The position numbers and the translations under genes are program-made. From NCBI GenBank assembly GCA_002868985.1, contig PKTV01000084.1:1-23114 (forward strand): a stretch of 23,114 nucleotides of DNA. The letters are read 5' to 3'. Below the pieces are notes generated by a model that did no database searches, was not told the DNA's origin, and was given only the letters and a program-made list of their open reading frames with translations. The DNA comes from Desulfobacteraceae bacterium (GTDB taxonomy: Bacteria > Desulfobacterota > Desulfobacteria > Desulfobacterales > UBA11574). This document shows, piece by piece, positions 7,213 through 14,149 of the stretch (position 1 is its first letter; each line of letters opens with the position of its first letter).

Positions 7213-7812
7213 ATGAACAAGCAACAATCTATTTTAAATAACTCAGTTGAGAACCCCGAGAAATGGGTTGATCTGTATGGTGATTATCTTTACAGATACG
7301 CTCTTTACAGGGTTTATGAGGCCACCGTTGCAGAAGACCTGGTCCAGGAAACTTTTCTTGCCGCCCTTCGTTCTTTAAAAAATTTTCAATACCGTTCATC
7401 CATAAAAACCTGGCTTACCGGTATCCTAAAACACAAAATCATCGATCACTTTCGAAAAAAAGCAAAAGAACAACCGATGGATGATATCGAATCCAATATT
7501 AATAATTTAGACAATCTTTTTACCAAGAACGGACAATGGAAAATTAAACCGGCCGATTGGAACGCTAATCCACAGAAGCGTTATGATCAAAAGGAGTTTA
7601 TTAAGATTCTCCAAAAATGTTTGTCGGAACTTCCCGTTCGGCAGGCCAGTGCGTTTATTCTCAGAGAAATTGTTGGTGAAAATACAAAAGAAATTTGTAA
7701 GATTTTGGACATTTCTACGACCAATTCGTGGGTGTTACTTCACAGAGCCCGAATGTATTTGAGGCGATGCCTTGAAATCAACTGGTTCAACAATTCGTAT
7801 GAAAGAGAATAA
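7213..7812 (+). CDS. ECF-like sigma-70 family sigma factor
   Basis: About 199 residues with sigma region 2 (DLVQETFLAALRSLKNF, then SIKTWLTGILKHKIIDHFRKK, residues about 40-85) and region 4 (LSELPVRQASAFILREIVG, then TKEICKILDISTTNSWVLLHRARMYLRRCL). A charged insert of about 45 residues joins them, and there is no region 1 or 3, as in ECF sigma factors. The next gene, 2 nt downstream, encodes a zinc-ligand anti-sigma-like protein, the standard ECF pairing. The start is uncertain: the ATG at 7213 lacks a clear ribosome site, and TTG at 7183 would add ten residues. The regulon is unknown; position after a thiol-redox gene and before peroxide-defence genes suggests redox stress, which is inference. 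Confidence 0.85.
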   Translation: MNKQQSILNNSVENPEKWVDLYGDYLYRYALYRVYEATVAEDLVQETFLAALRSLKNFQYRSSIKTWLTGILKHKIIDHFRKKAKEQPMDDIESNINNLDNLFTKNGQWKIKPADWNANPQKRYDQKEFIKILQKCLSELPVRQASAFILREIVGENTKEICKILDISTTNSWVLLHRARMYLRRCLEINWFNNSYERE

Positions 7813-7814
7813 AA

Positions 7815-8090
7815 ATGAAGCACTGGATGTTTAATTGCAAAAAAATGACATACTTGGTGTCGGAATCCCTTGACCGAAAACTGTCTTTGCACCAGCGAAT
7901 GGGAATGAGGATACACCTGATGATGTGCAAATTCTGTTCTCGTTACCAAGAACAGTTACTCTTTTTATGTAAAACAGCCCGCCTATATTCCGAAAGCATC
8001 GAAAACTCTGATCTTTCAATTCAACTATCGTCTGAGGTTGGTAAACGGATTAAAGAATCTATGGTCCGTTTTCTGGAAAAGCATAAATAG
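7815..8090 (+). CDS. Small zinc-binding anti-sigma factor
   Basis: A 91-residue soluble protein with the zinc anti-sigma (zf-HC2-type) pattern: C8 and then H34-x3-C38-x2-C41. These four ligands match the redox-responsive ZAS domain of RsrA/ChrR-type anti-sigma factors, where oxidation of the cysteines releases the sigma factor. The rest is helical with no transmembrane segment, so it would act in the cytoplasm. It starts 2 nt after the sigma-factor stop, so the pair should be made together. Function is inferred from pairing and ligand pattern; not every ZAS protein is redox-sensitive. Confidence 0.75.
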   Translation: MKHWMFNCKKMTYLVSESLDRKLSLHQRMGMRIHLMMCKFCSRYQEQLLFLCKTARLYSESIENSDLSIQLSSEVGKRIKESMVRFLEKHK

Positions 8091-8111
8091 ACCCGCCATG
8101 GAAGACGCAAC

Positions 8112-8666
8112 ATGAAAAATAAAATTGTAAGAGATTTAATGGTACCAATATCAGAATATGAGACCATTTCCATCGAATCCAATTTATACGAAGCCGCCCT
8201 TGCCCTTGATAAAGCTCAAAAAGCCTATGAACAGGGAATGTATCCCCATAAAATCCTTCTTATATCTGATGAAAACGGAGAAATTGTCGGCAAAATTAGC
8301 CAGTTGGATGTCCTCAGAGTATTAGAACCAAAAGGAAAAAAAATCTGCGATTCCAAAACCCTATCCAGATTTGGTGTCAGTTCTCGGTATTTAAAACCGA
8401 TGCTGAGTCAATGCGAATTTTGGGACAAACCTTTGATTGATATCTGTAGGAGTGCGAGCCGGCTTAACGTCAAAATACTGGTCTGCGCTCCAGCCGAAGG
8501 AGAGTCTGTTCCGGAAGACGCTTCTCTGAGTGAAGCCATACATCAACTGGCTCTGGAGCATCATCAGTCTTTATTGGTGACCCGGGGCAAAAAAATTGTG
8601 GGGATTCTAAGACAAACATATATGTTCAAAGAGGTTGTGGAAACACTTGCAGTTTATGAGCTCTAA
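8112..8666 (+). CDS. CBS-pair protein
   Basis: A 184-residue protein made of two CBS domains: VRDLMVPISEYETISIESNLYEAA ... HKILLISDENGEIVGKISQLDVLRVL (residues 6-72) and VPEDASLSEAIHQLALEHHQSLLVTRGKKIVGILRQTYMFKEV (about 137-180). CBS pairs bind adenosyl ligands such as AMP or ATP and act as energy-state sensors; there is no attached enzyme here, so the partner is unknown. It follows the anti-sigma gene by 21 nt and precedes the SLC13 permease, so it may regulate either. The intermediate segment (75-135) is poorly conserved in type. Its stop codon abuts the short repeat at 8667-8698. Confidence 0.8.
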   Translation: MKNKIVRDLMVPISEYETISIESNLYEAALALDKAQKAYEQGMYPHKILLISDENGEIVGKISQLDVLRVLEPKGKKICDSKTLSRFGVSSRYLKPMLSQCEFWDKPLIDICRSASRLNVKILVCAPAEGESVPEDASLSEAIHQLALEHHQSLLVTRGKKIVGILRQTYMFKEVVETLAVYEL

Positions 8667-8698
8667 CCTAAACTGAGCGTTTCAAACTTTAACTTAGG
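8667..8698 (+). mobile_element. Short CCTAA-family repeat (copy C)
   Basis: A 32-bp sequence joining a left end CCTAAACTGAGCGTTTCAA to a right end AACTTAGG with almost no interior. It is flanked by TCTAA (8662-8666) and TCAAA (8699-8703), a 4-of-5 match. The left flank includes the TAA stop of the CBS gene. It looks like an extreme internal-deletion derivative of the 206/123-bp elements. Confidence 0.55.
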
Positions 8699-8761
8699 TC
8701 AAACTGTCCGGCACGTATCTCCTTAATGCGTTCTGAGAGTGATAATTTTTGGAATTAATCT

Positions 8762-10231
8762 ATGGCAGGAGATTTTGAATTTAATAATAGTAACAGCCAT
8801 TTTAACGCAAAACAATTTATTTTTCTTTTTGCCGGTATCTTGCTCTTTGCACTGGTGTATTATGCCCCGCCGTGGTCGGACGCAATCGATCCGGTCGGAA
8901 AACATTTTGTATTGAGCAGAGAGGGAAAAGGCGCTCTGGCGATATCTCTGTTTGCCACAACCTGGTGGGTTTTGGAAGTCGTACCCGTCGGTGTCACAAG
9001 TCTTGCCATTGGCGTCCTTCAGGTCTTTTTTCTTATCCGTCCGGCCAAGGCCGCGTTCACGGACTTTATGAGCCCATCGGTCATGTTTATCTTGGCCTCC
9101 ATCGTCATCGGCATGGTTTTTACAAAAACCGGACTCACCAAGCGTATGGCCTATAAAATGCTGGTGATTGTCGGCGAAAAAACCAGTATGATTTATCTCG
9201 GCTGTTTTGTGTTGATCGCTGCTTTGACTCACATAATGGCCCATACAGCTGTAGCGGCAACCATATATCCGCTTCTTGTTTCTATTTACGGGCTTTATGG
9301 AGAAGAAGACCAGCCAACGAAGTTTGGCAAGGGGCTCTTTATGGGCATGGCTTATGTCGCCGGGGCAGGAAGCATTGTAACGCTATTAGGCGCTGCACGG
9401 GGTGCGGTTGCCATAGGCTTTTATAATGACATCATTGGCCAGGATATCACATTTTTCCAATTGAGTTATTACATGCTTCCCATAGGGTGGTTGATGGTTA
9501 TTTTATTGTGGATATTTTTTATGATTTTCTTCAAGCCCGAAAAAAGCGCTATTCCAGGGTTAAGAGAAAGGGCTATTCAGCTCGATAAAAACCTGGGACC
9601 GCTTACCAGAAAAGAAATCATCGCCATGATCATCGTCTTTGCCTGTATTCTGGCAATGTCTCTGAGTTCCTTTTTTCCGGCGTTTAAGATTCTCGATAAA
9701 ACCGCCATTATCTTAACCTCAACGATTCTTTTTTTTATTACAGGTATCCTGGATGTCGATGACCTTGAAGAAATACCATGGAATATCATCCTGCTCTTTG
9801 CTGGTGCCATGAGCATGGGTTTTTGCCTCTGGCAAACAGGTGCGGCCAAGTGGCTTGCGATAAAATGGCTGATGATATTCCATAATTCAAGCGGTTTCTT
9901 CTTTATTATGGGTATTGCATTTTTCGTTATGATTATGACCAATTTTTTAATGAACGTAGCGGCCATCGCGATCTCCCTGCCGGTTGCATTGGTGCTTGCT
10001 TCTTATCTAAGCGTAGCACCGGATGTCATCCTTTTTACATCCTTGGTCGCGGCAGGAATGCCGTTTCTGTTGCTTGTCGGCGCCGCTCCAAATGCCATCG
10101 CATATGAATCCAGACAGTTTACACCGGCTGAATTTTTTCTATACGGAATACCGGCAAGTATCTTGCTGATCGCAGTAACCGGTTTTGCGGTTTACGTTCT
10201 GTGGCCGATCATGGGCATGCCGATTCATTGA
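8762..10231 (+). CDS. DASS/SLC13-family anion:Na+ permease
   Basis: A 489-residue membrane protein with about 11-12 hydrophobic helices and the divalent anion:Na+ symporter layout: an AHTAVAATIYPLLVSIYG segment in the first half and TNFLMNVAAIAISLPVALVLA in the second, each in the place of the repeated SNT hairpin motif. In both, the canonical Ser-Asn-Thr has changed (AHT and MNV), so Na+ or substrate coordination may differ from dicarboxylate carriers. Candidate substrates for this family are dicarboxylates, tricarboxylates and sulfate; the sequence does not decide. The ATG has only a weak ribosome site (GGA). It follows a short repeat and stands between the CBS protein and the OsmC gene. 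Confidence 0.82.
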   Translation: MAGDFEFNNSNSHFNAKQFIFLFAGILLFALVYYAPPWSDAIDPVGKHFVLSREGKGALAISLFATTWWVLEVVPVGVTSLAIGVLQVFFLIRPAKAAFTDFMSPSVMFILASIVIGMVFTKTGLTKRMAYKMLVIVGEKTSMIYLGCFVLIAALTHIMAHTAVAATIYPLLVSIYGLYGEEDQPTKFGKGLFMGMAYVAGAGSIVTLLGAARGAVAIGFYNDIIGQDITFFQLSYYMLPIGWLMVILLWIFFMIFFKPEKSAIPGLRERAIQLDKNLGPLTRKEIIAMIIVFACILAMSLSSFFPAFKILDKTAIILTSTILFFITGILDVDDLEEIPWNIILLFAGAMSMGFCLWQTGAAKWLAIKWLMIFHNSSGFFFIMGIAFFVMIMTNFLMNVAAIAISLPVALVLASYLSVAPDVILFTSLVAAGMPFLLLVGAAPNAIAYESRQFTPAEFFLYGIPASILLIAVTGFAVYVLWPIMGMPIH

Positions 10232-10339
10232 TGAATCGACTTGAACCATCGCCCATATGATGGCCTCATAATAAGAATATCATTGAAAATCATTTACATA
10301 ATTCACCAGCTCTGTGGGGCGATCATCAAGGAGGAGATT

Positions 10340-10810
10340 ATGGGAGAAATTGTTCACACATCACATATTACGATCACAAGAGAAATGGGGCCTACCCGGA
10401 AAGCCATGATCAAGGGTTTTGCTGAACCGGTCTATTACGGGGTTCACGGCGGAATCAAAAATTTCTATAAAGTTGATCCGGAAAAAGAGCATGCGGCAAC
10501 GTTAGATCACATCGTCGGTGCTGTGGGCGGCTGAATGATGGGCACACTGGCCGCGGTGCTGGCCGGCAAAAAAATTCGGACCTTTAAAGATCTGTTTAAC
10601 GCTAACGTAACCGGCGATATCGAAGACGTCGACGGTGTTTTGAAAATTACGCGGATTAACGTTAGTTACTGGCTTAAATTGCCAAAGGAAAAGAGGGCGG
10701 AGGCAAAAGATGCGCTGGAATCCTATTTGAAATTATGTCCCGGAGCCCAAAGCGTCATCGGTTGCATTGAAATCAACCATGAACTGACTATGGAAGACTT
10801 AATTGAATAA
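10340..10810 (+). CDS. OsmC-family selenoprotein (UGA-decoded Sec65)
   Basis: Read through the in-frame TGA at 10532-10534, the gene encodes 156 residues of an OsmC/Ohr-type thiol peroxidase. The upstream part has the OsmC strand region (IVHTSHITITREMG, GGIKNFYKVDPEKEHAATLDHIVGAVGG); the downstream part continues without a gap (MMGTLAAVLAGKKI, the long central helix; then KLCPGAQSVIGCIEI). The UGA is exactly where OsmC proteins have the peroxidatic Cys (GGC-xx-T), and C133-P is the resolving Cys position (compare about 60 and 125 in Ohr/OsmC). AAGGAGG (10328-10334) lies 5 nt before ATG 10340, whereas ATG 10535 has no ribosome site, so reinitiation is unlikely. A SECIS-like hairpin follows. 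Rubrerythrin starts 14 nt downstream, giving a peroxide-removal operon. Sec incorporation is inference until selABCD is shown in the genome. Confidence 0.87.
10532..10566 (+). promoter_or_regulatory. UGA codon and SECIS-like hairpin
   Basis: After UGA (10532-10534) and a 12-nt spacer, CTGGCC (10547-10552) pairs with GGCCGG (10561-10566), six pairs including one G-U, around the 8-nt loop GCGGTGCT. The loop contains GGU, the feature SelB reads in the E. coli fdhF SECIS, whose stem begins about 11 nt after UGA. Spacing, apical G/U and GC-rich stem all fit a bacterial SECIS. An alternative weaker stem GGCAC / GTGCT (10541-10560) exists. Confidence 0.65.
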
Positions 10811-10824
10811 AAAGGAGGAATTGT

Positions 10825-11322
10825 ATGAGTCAAACAGAAAAAAATTTACTGGAAGCATTTTCCGGAGAATCCCAGGCCAACCGAAAGTATCTTGCATTTG
10901 CAAAAAAGGCAGACCAGGAAGGTCATCCTCAGGTTGCCAACCTTTTCAGGGCGGCTGCAGAGGCTGAAACCGTCCATGCCCATGCACATCTAAGGGTCCT
11001 CAAAGGAATAAAATCAACCGCTGAAAACCTCAAAGAGGCCATTGCCGGCGAAACCCATGAGTTCAAAAGTATGTATCCGGAAATGATCGACACAGCACAA
11101 TCAGAAGGAGACAAAGCAGCTCTGAGAAGCTTTACCTTTGCCAATGAAGTTGAACAAATACACGCCGATCTTTACCAGAAGGCTCTGGACAGTCTTGATA
11201 ATCCTGAAGCCGTAGAATGCTACTATGTCTGCGCTGTGTGCGGCTATACCTGTGAGAATGAACCTCCGGAAACATGCCCGGTTTGTAACGCCAACGTCAA
11301 GGCTTTTTCCAGGGTGGATTAA
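10825..11322 (+). CDS. rbr: Rubrerythrin
   Basis: Reduces hydrogen peroxide to water in anaerobes with electrons from rubredoxin or NADH-linked carriers. The 165-residue protein has the ferritin-like di-iron domain (residues 1-125; ligand-type motifs E15, E48-x2-H51, and E110-x2-H113 in NEVEQIHADLY) and a C-terminal rubredoxin domain (C136-x2-C139-GY ... C151-P-x-C154). Length is slightly shorter than Desulfovibrio rubrerythrin (about 191), matching the compact form. AAAGGAGG precedes the ATG. It starts 14 nt after the OsmC selenoprotein gene, so the two probably form one peroxide-defence transcript, plausibly under the PerR-like regulator. Confidence 0.95.
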   Translation: MSQTEKNLLEAFSGESQANRKYLAFAKKADQEGHPQVANLFRAAAEAETVHAHAHLRVLKGIKSTAENLKEAIAGETHEFKSMYPEMIDTAQSEGDKAALRSFTFANEVEQIHADLYQKALDSLDNPEAVECYYVCAVCGYTCENEPPETCPVCNANVKAFSRVD

Positions 11323-11364
11323 AAAAAATCACAAACATTAATAAATTTAGTAAGGAGGTTGAAA

Positions 11365-11808
11365 ATGGCAAAAGTGCTTATCGGTTATTACAGCAGAACT
11401 GGAATTACGGAAAAAATGGCGGAATTTATCGCTGAAGGTGTTCGTCTCACCGGAAACACCGCGGAACTGAAAAAAATCTCTGAAATAAAAGATGAAAAAG
11501 AGATGGGAGGATACGATGGGTTCATATTCGGGTGTCCCACTTATCATCGGGATATCACTGCAGGCATGAAAACATTTCTATTCTTGGCGGAAAAAGCCAA
11601 TCTGGTGGGTAAGATGGGGGGCGCGTTCGGGTCTTATACCCACAGCGGTGAATCTGCTGACATGATTTATGACACCATGCTTTACGTATTCAAAATGGAC
11701 ATGGTTGATCTGGGCGCTTTAAATCTGAAAGAACAGGTCATGGAAACTGATGAAGGAGCGCGTGCCTGCCAGGATTACGGAAAAGCCATTGGTCAGAAGT
11801 TTTCTTAA
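11365..11808 (+). CDS. Flavodoxin-like protein
   Basis: A 147-residue flavodoxin fold. The FMN phosphate loop is SRTGITE (about 9-15) after the first strand AKVLIGYY; GCPTYHRDITAGMKTFL and GAFGSYTHSGESADMIYDTM supply the two isoalloxazine-side loops. It resembles the flavodoxin half of flavodiiron proteins (FprA) more than long-chain flavodoxins, but has no metallo-beta-lactamase partner here. It is a one- or two-electron carrier. ATG 11365 is used because AAGGAGG (11352-11358) lies 6 nt upstream; an in-frame TTG at 11359 would touch that site. It follows rubrerythrin by 42 nt and may donate electrons to it or to the OsmC system; partners are inferred from position only. Confidence 0.85.
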   Translation: MAKVLIGYYSRTGITEKMAEFIAEGVRLTGNTAELKKISEIKDEKEMGGYDGFIFGCPTYHRDITAGMKTFLFLAEKANLVGKMGGAFGSYTHSGESADMIYDTMLYVFKMDMVDLGALNLKEQVMETDEGARACQDYGKAIGQKFS

Positions 11809-11865
11809 TCCTGAGTAAAATGTTGTGTAAGTACTGTTTCAAATTGTGATCTGTCCCATTCTGCC

Positions 11866-11884
11866 CTTCCCCTTCATGGGGAAG
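11866..11884. repeat. Small hairpin between flavodoxin and ferredoxin
   Basis: CTTCCCC and GGGGAAG form a perfect 7-bp stem with loop TTCAT, about 57 nt after the flavodoxin stop. No T-run follows on the plus strand, so it is not a standard intrinsic terminator; it may be a processing or attenuation structure. Confidence 0.4.
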
Positions 11885-11974
11885 AGTTTGGGCGGGAGTG
11901 AAGCCCATTAAATAGGTAACCGAATTTTGGATCCGGAATACGAAGACTTAAATTTATTGAAAAAGGAGAAAACG

Positions 11975-12169
11975 ATGAAAGTAAAAGTCACTGAAAATTG
12001 CATGGGAGATCGGCGTTGTAACGACTTATGTCCTGAAGTTTTCGAATACGATGAGGATCAACTCAAGTCTACCATCAAGGTTGATGACGTCCCCGCACAA
12101 TACGAGGCACTTGTTAGGCAGGCTGCAGATGAATGCGGCGCCGATGCCATTATCATAGAAGAGGATTGA
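11975..12169 (+). CDS. Single-cluster ferredoxin with Asp at the second ligand position
   Basis: A 64-residue monocluster ferredoxin. The cluster motif is C9-x2-D12-x2-C15-x3-C19-P with a distal C54 (ADECGADAI). Standard [4Fe-4S] ferredoxins have Cys at position 12; Asp there is known from the Pyrococcus furiosus ferredoxin, where it ligates the fourth iron or lets it be lost to give [3Fe-4S]. The acidic character (PEVFEYDEDQL) fits an electron carrier. The ATG at 11975 is selected because AAAAGGAG lies just upstream; the frame stays open further upstream (TTG 11927) without a ribosome site. It sits before korAB, a likely ferredoxin reducer, but the inserted element at 12182-12371 and a promoter separate them. 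Confidence 0.85.
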   Translation: MKVKVTENCMGDRRCNDLCPEVFEYDEDQLKSTIKVDDVPAQYEALVRQAADECGADAIIIEED

Positions 12170-12181
12170 TGACATTTAAAC

Positions 12182-12371
12182 GGGGCCAGGATTTCACGGC
12201 ATAGCCTGAATCTTGCACAGACAATCTTGAAGTAATAATGAAAGTATTCCGAAAATACCAATCGGGTTAAAAAGTATTGTTTTAGAATTGGATTCAATTT
12301 TTAAAATATTATTATATTATTTTTAACATTTCAAGATTGTCTGTGCAAGATTCAGGTATAAATCCGGCCCC
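12182..12371. mobile_element. 190-bp inverted-repeat element (MITE-like, GGGGCC ends)
   Basis: Two arms face each other: a perfect 27-bp inverted repeat at 12205-12231 and 12330-12356 (starting CCTGAATCTTGCACAG and ending in TTGAA), extended outward by GGGGCC-GGATTT ends at 12182-12194 and 12360-12371. The left arm has eight more bases than the right. The 98-bp interior is very AT-rich and has no gene. As RNA or single-stranded DNA it would make a stem of about 40 pairs. I see no clear target duplication. It fills most of the 327-bp gap between the ferredoxin gene and korA and is unrelated to the CCTAA family. Confidence 0.65.
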
Positions 12372-12401
12372 ATAGCTTTTTATCCTGCGAAAACATTAGA
12401 T

Positions 12402-12429
12402 TTGACATGCCACGGTGTGGGATTATATT
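12402..12429 (+). promoter_or_regulatory. Candidate sigma-70 promoter for korAB
   Basis: TTGACA (12402-12407) and TATATT (12424-12429) with a 16-bp spacer, the best promoter match in the window. It lies 30 bp after the inverted-repeat element and would give a leader of about 60 nt before the korA start. Confidence 0.5.
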
Positions 12430-12496
12430 AAGTTCAATAGTATAAATCGTATCCTGCAATATCAACAGTCACCTATACGACATTAGGAGGCACATC

Positions 12497-14149
12497 ATGA
12501 CAGAAATATCGATTCTAGTCGGCGGTAAAGCGGGTGATGGTATCCGGCAGGCCGGTCACGTCATTGCCCGACTTTTGAATCGAATCGGCTATCGGATTTT
12601 TTTCTACGATGATTATCCCTCTCTAATACGTGGTGGTCACAATTTTTCCATCATCAGGGCCTCGGAAAAAAGCATCGCTGCGCACAAAGAGACGGTCGAT
12701 GTCATTGTAGCCTTAAATCAGGATACCGTTGACAATCATAAACATCGACTCAATACCGGCGGGATAATCCTCTATGATTCTAAAAAATCGGATGCCGAAG
12801 GCATCGGATTCGACTTTATGGACATTGTCAAAACGTTCGACGGAAAGCCGATTATGAGGAATACCGCAGCCATCGGAGCACTGGCCGGCGCATTAAATAT
12901 CGAATGGTCTGTTCTGGAAAAAGTCATCATGGATGCCGTAGAAAACAGCGTCGACTTGAATCTCAAAATCGCCCGGCATGCTTACGACCGGATTGAAAAC
13001 CCTTCCAAGACCGTGCCAAAACTGGATCAAAACCCCCTGCCACTGGTCTCCGGCAATGAAGCCATTGCCCTTGGGGCCGTTAAAGCCGGTTTGAACATGT
13101 ACATTGCCTATCCCATGACCCCCGCATCGGCCATTCTCCATTATCTGGCAGCCTACGAAACCGAGTTGGGGGTGGTCACCGTGCACCCTGAAAGCGAAAT
13201 TGGTGTTGCACTCATGGCACTGGGGACCGCCTATGCCGGCGCAAGGACCATGGTCGGTACTTCCGGCGGAGGATTCGCGTTGATGACAGAAGCCTTGAGC
13301 CTGGCCGGACAGGGTGAACTTCCCATGGTCATCGTGGAATCTCAGAGACCCGGGCCAGGTACCGGTGTTCCAACATACACCATGCAAGGCGATCTGGCCT
13401 TTGTTGTCCATGCCGGGCATGGGGAAATATTAAGGGTGGTGCTGGCACCCGGCGATGCTCAGGAGGCATTTTACACGACCGGACTGGCCATGAACCTTGC
13501 ATGGAAATTTCAGATTCCGACCCTTGTGCTTTCCGACAAGCATTTGAGCGAAAGCATATTCAGCTTCGAGGCCGATCTGGACAAGGTTAAACCGGAGAAG
13601 CCACTTCTATGGAAAAACCAGGGAGAATACAAAAGATATTTAGATACTCAAAACGGCATTTCACCGTTGGCCTTTCCTGGAAATCCGTCGGCAATCGTTA
13701 AAGCCACTTCCTATGAACATGATGAGAGTGGCATTACAACTGAGGAACCAGAAGCAATTTCCCGGATGCAGAGAAAACGGCTGCGCAAAAGAAAAGCTTT
13801 GGAAGATGAGCTTGAAAAATATGAAACGGTGAACGTATACGGAAACCCTGATTCAAAAACCGTCCTCCTCTGTTGGGGATCAACCAAGGGGGCATGTATA
13901 GAAGTGGCCGAAGCCTTGGATCTTAAAGTGGTCCAACCCCTGATATTGGAGCCTTTACCGGTAGAGGCGTTAAAAAAAGCCCTTTCCGGCGCCGATAAAA
14001 TCATAGACGTGGAAGTCAATGCCACCGGACAACTGGCAAAACATGTTGCCGGTCACGGTTTCTGCATTGATGATATGATTTTACGTTTTGACGCGCGTCC
14101 CTTTACCGTGGATGTTCTGATAGACAACGTAAAGGAGGTGCTCTCATGA
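12497..14149 (+). CDS. korA: 2-oxoacid:ferredoxin oxidoreductase, fused gamma-alpha subunit (2-oxoglutarate type likely)
   Basis: Together with KorB it oxidatively decarboxylates a 2-oxoacid to the acyl-CoA and reduces ferredoxin. Of the 550 residues, about 1-180 form the gamma domain (ILVGGKAGDGIRQAGHVIARLL; YPSLIRGGHNFSIIRAS) and the rest the alpha domain (SGNEAIALGAVKAGLNMYIAYPMTPASAIL; TVHPESEIGVALMALGTAYAGARTMVGTSGGGFALM). The gamma-alpha fusion with a separate beta gene and no ferredoxin-like delta subunit is typical of KorAB. A strong AGGAGG site precedes the ATG. The stop overlaps the korB start by 4 nt. Citrate synthase nearby favours 2-oxoglutarate as substrate; other oxoacids, for example branched-chain ones, cannot be excluded. 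Between about 410 and 450 it has a charged, Lys/Arg-rich stretch (RMQRKRLRKRKALEDELEKY). Confidence 0.9.
   Translation: MTEISILVGGKAGDGIRQAGHVIARLLNRIGYRIFFYDDYPSLIRGGHNFSIIRASEKSIAAHKETVDVIVALNQDTVDNHKHRLNTGGIILYDSKKSDAEGIGFDFMDIVKTFDGKPIMRNTAAIGALAGALNIEWSVLEKVIMDAVENSVDLNLKIARHAYDRIENPSKTVPKLDQNPLPLVSGNEAIALGAVKAGLNMYIAYPMTPASAILHYLAAYETELGVVTVHPESEIGVALMALGTAYAGARTMVGTSGGGFALMTEALSLAGQGELPMVIVESQRPGPGTGVPTYTMQGDLAFVVHAGHGEILRVVLAPGDAQEAFYTTGLAMNLAWKFQIPTLVLSDKHLSESIFSFEADLDKVKPEKPLLWKNQGEYKRYLDTQNGISPLAFPGNPSAIVKATSYEHDESGITTEEPEAISRMQRKRLRKRKALEDELEKYETVNVYGNPDSKTVLLCWGSTKGACIEVAEALDLKVVQPLILEPLPVEALKKALSGADKIIDVEVNATGQLAKHVAGHGFCIDDMILRFDARPFTVDVLIDNVKEVLS

Noticed and set aside
8723..9244. 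A 173-residue frame on the minus strand opposite the SLC13 permease.
   Set aside because: It lies wholly antisense to a well-supported membrane gene, is rich in His/Gln/Asp as expected of an antisense shadow, and has no ribosome site or family match.
10535..10810. A separate 91-residue gene beginning at the ATG after the TGA.
   Set aside because: It has no ribosome site, begins in the middle of the OsmC central helix, and is in frame with the upstream part; it is the C-terminal portion of the selenoprotein.
11866..11884. Intrinsic terminator after the flavodoxin gene.
   Set aside because: The stem is good, but no run of T follows on the plus strand, so I list only a hairpin.
12893..13420. 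A 175-residue minus-strand frame inside korA.
   Set aside because: It is antisense to conserved KorA sequence and has the Gly/His-rich look of a non-coding complement.
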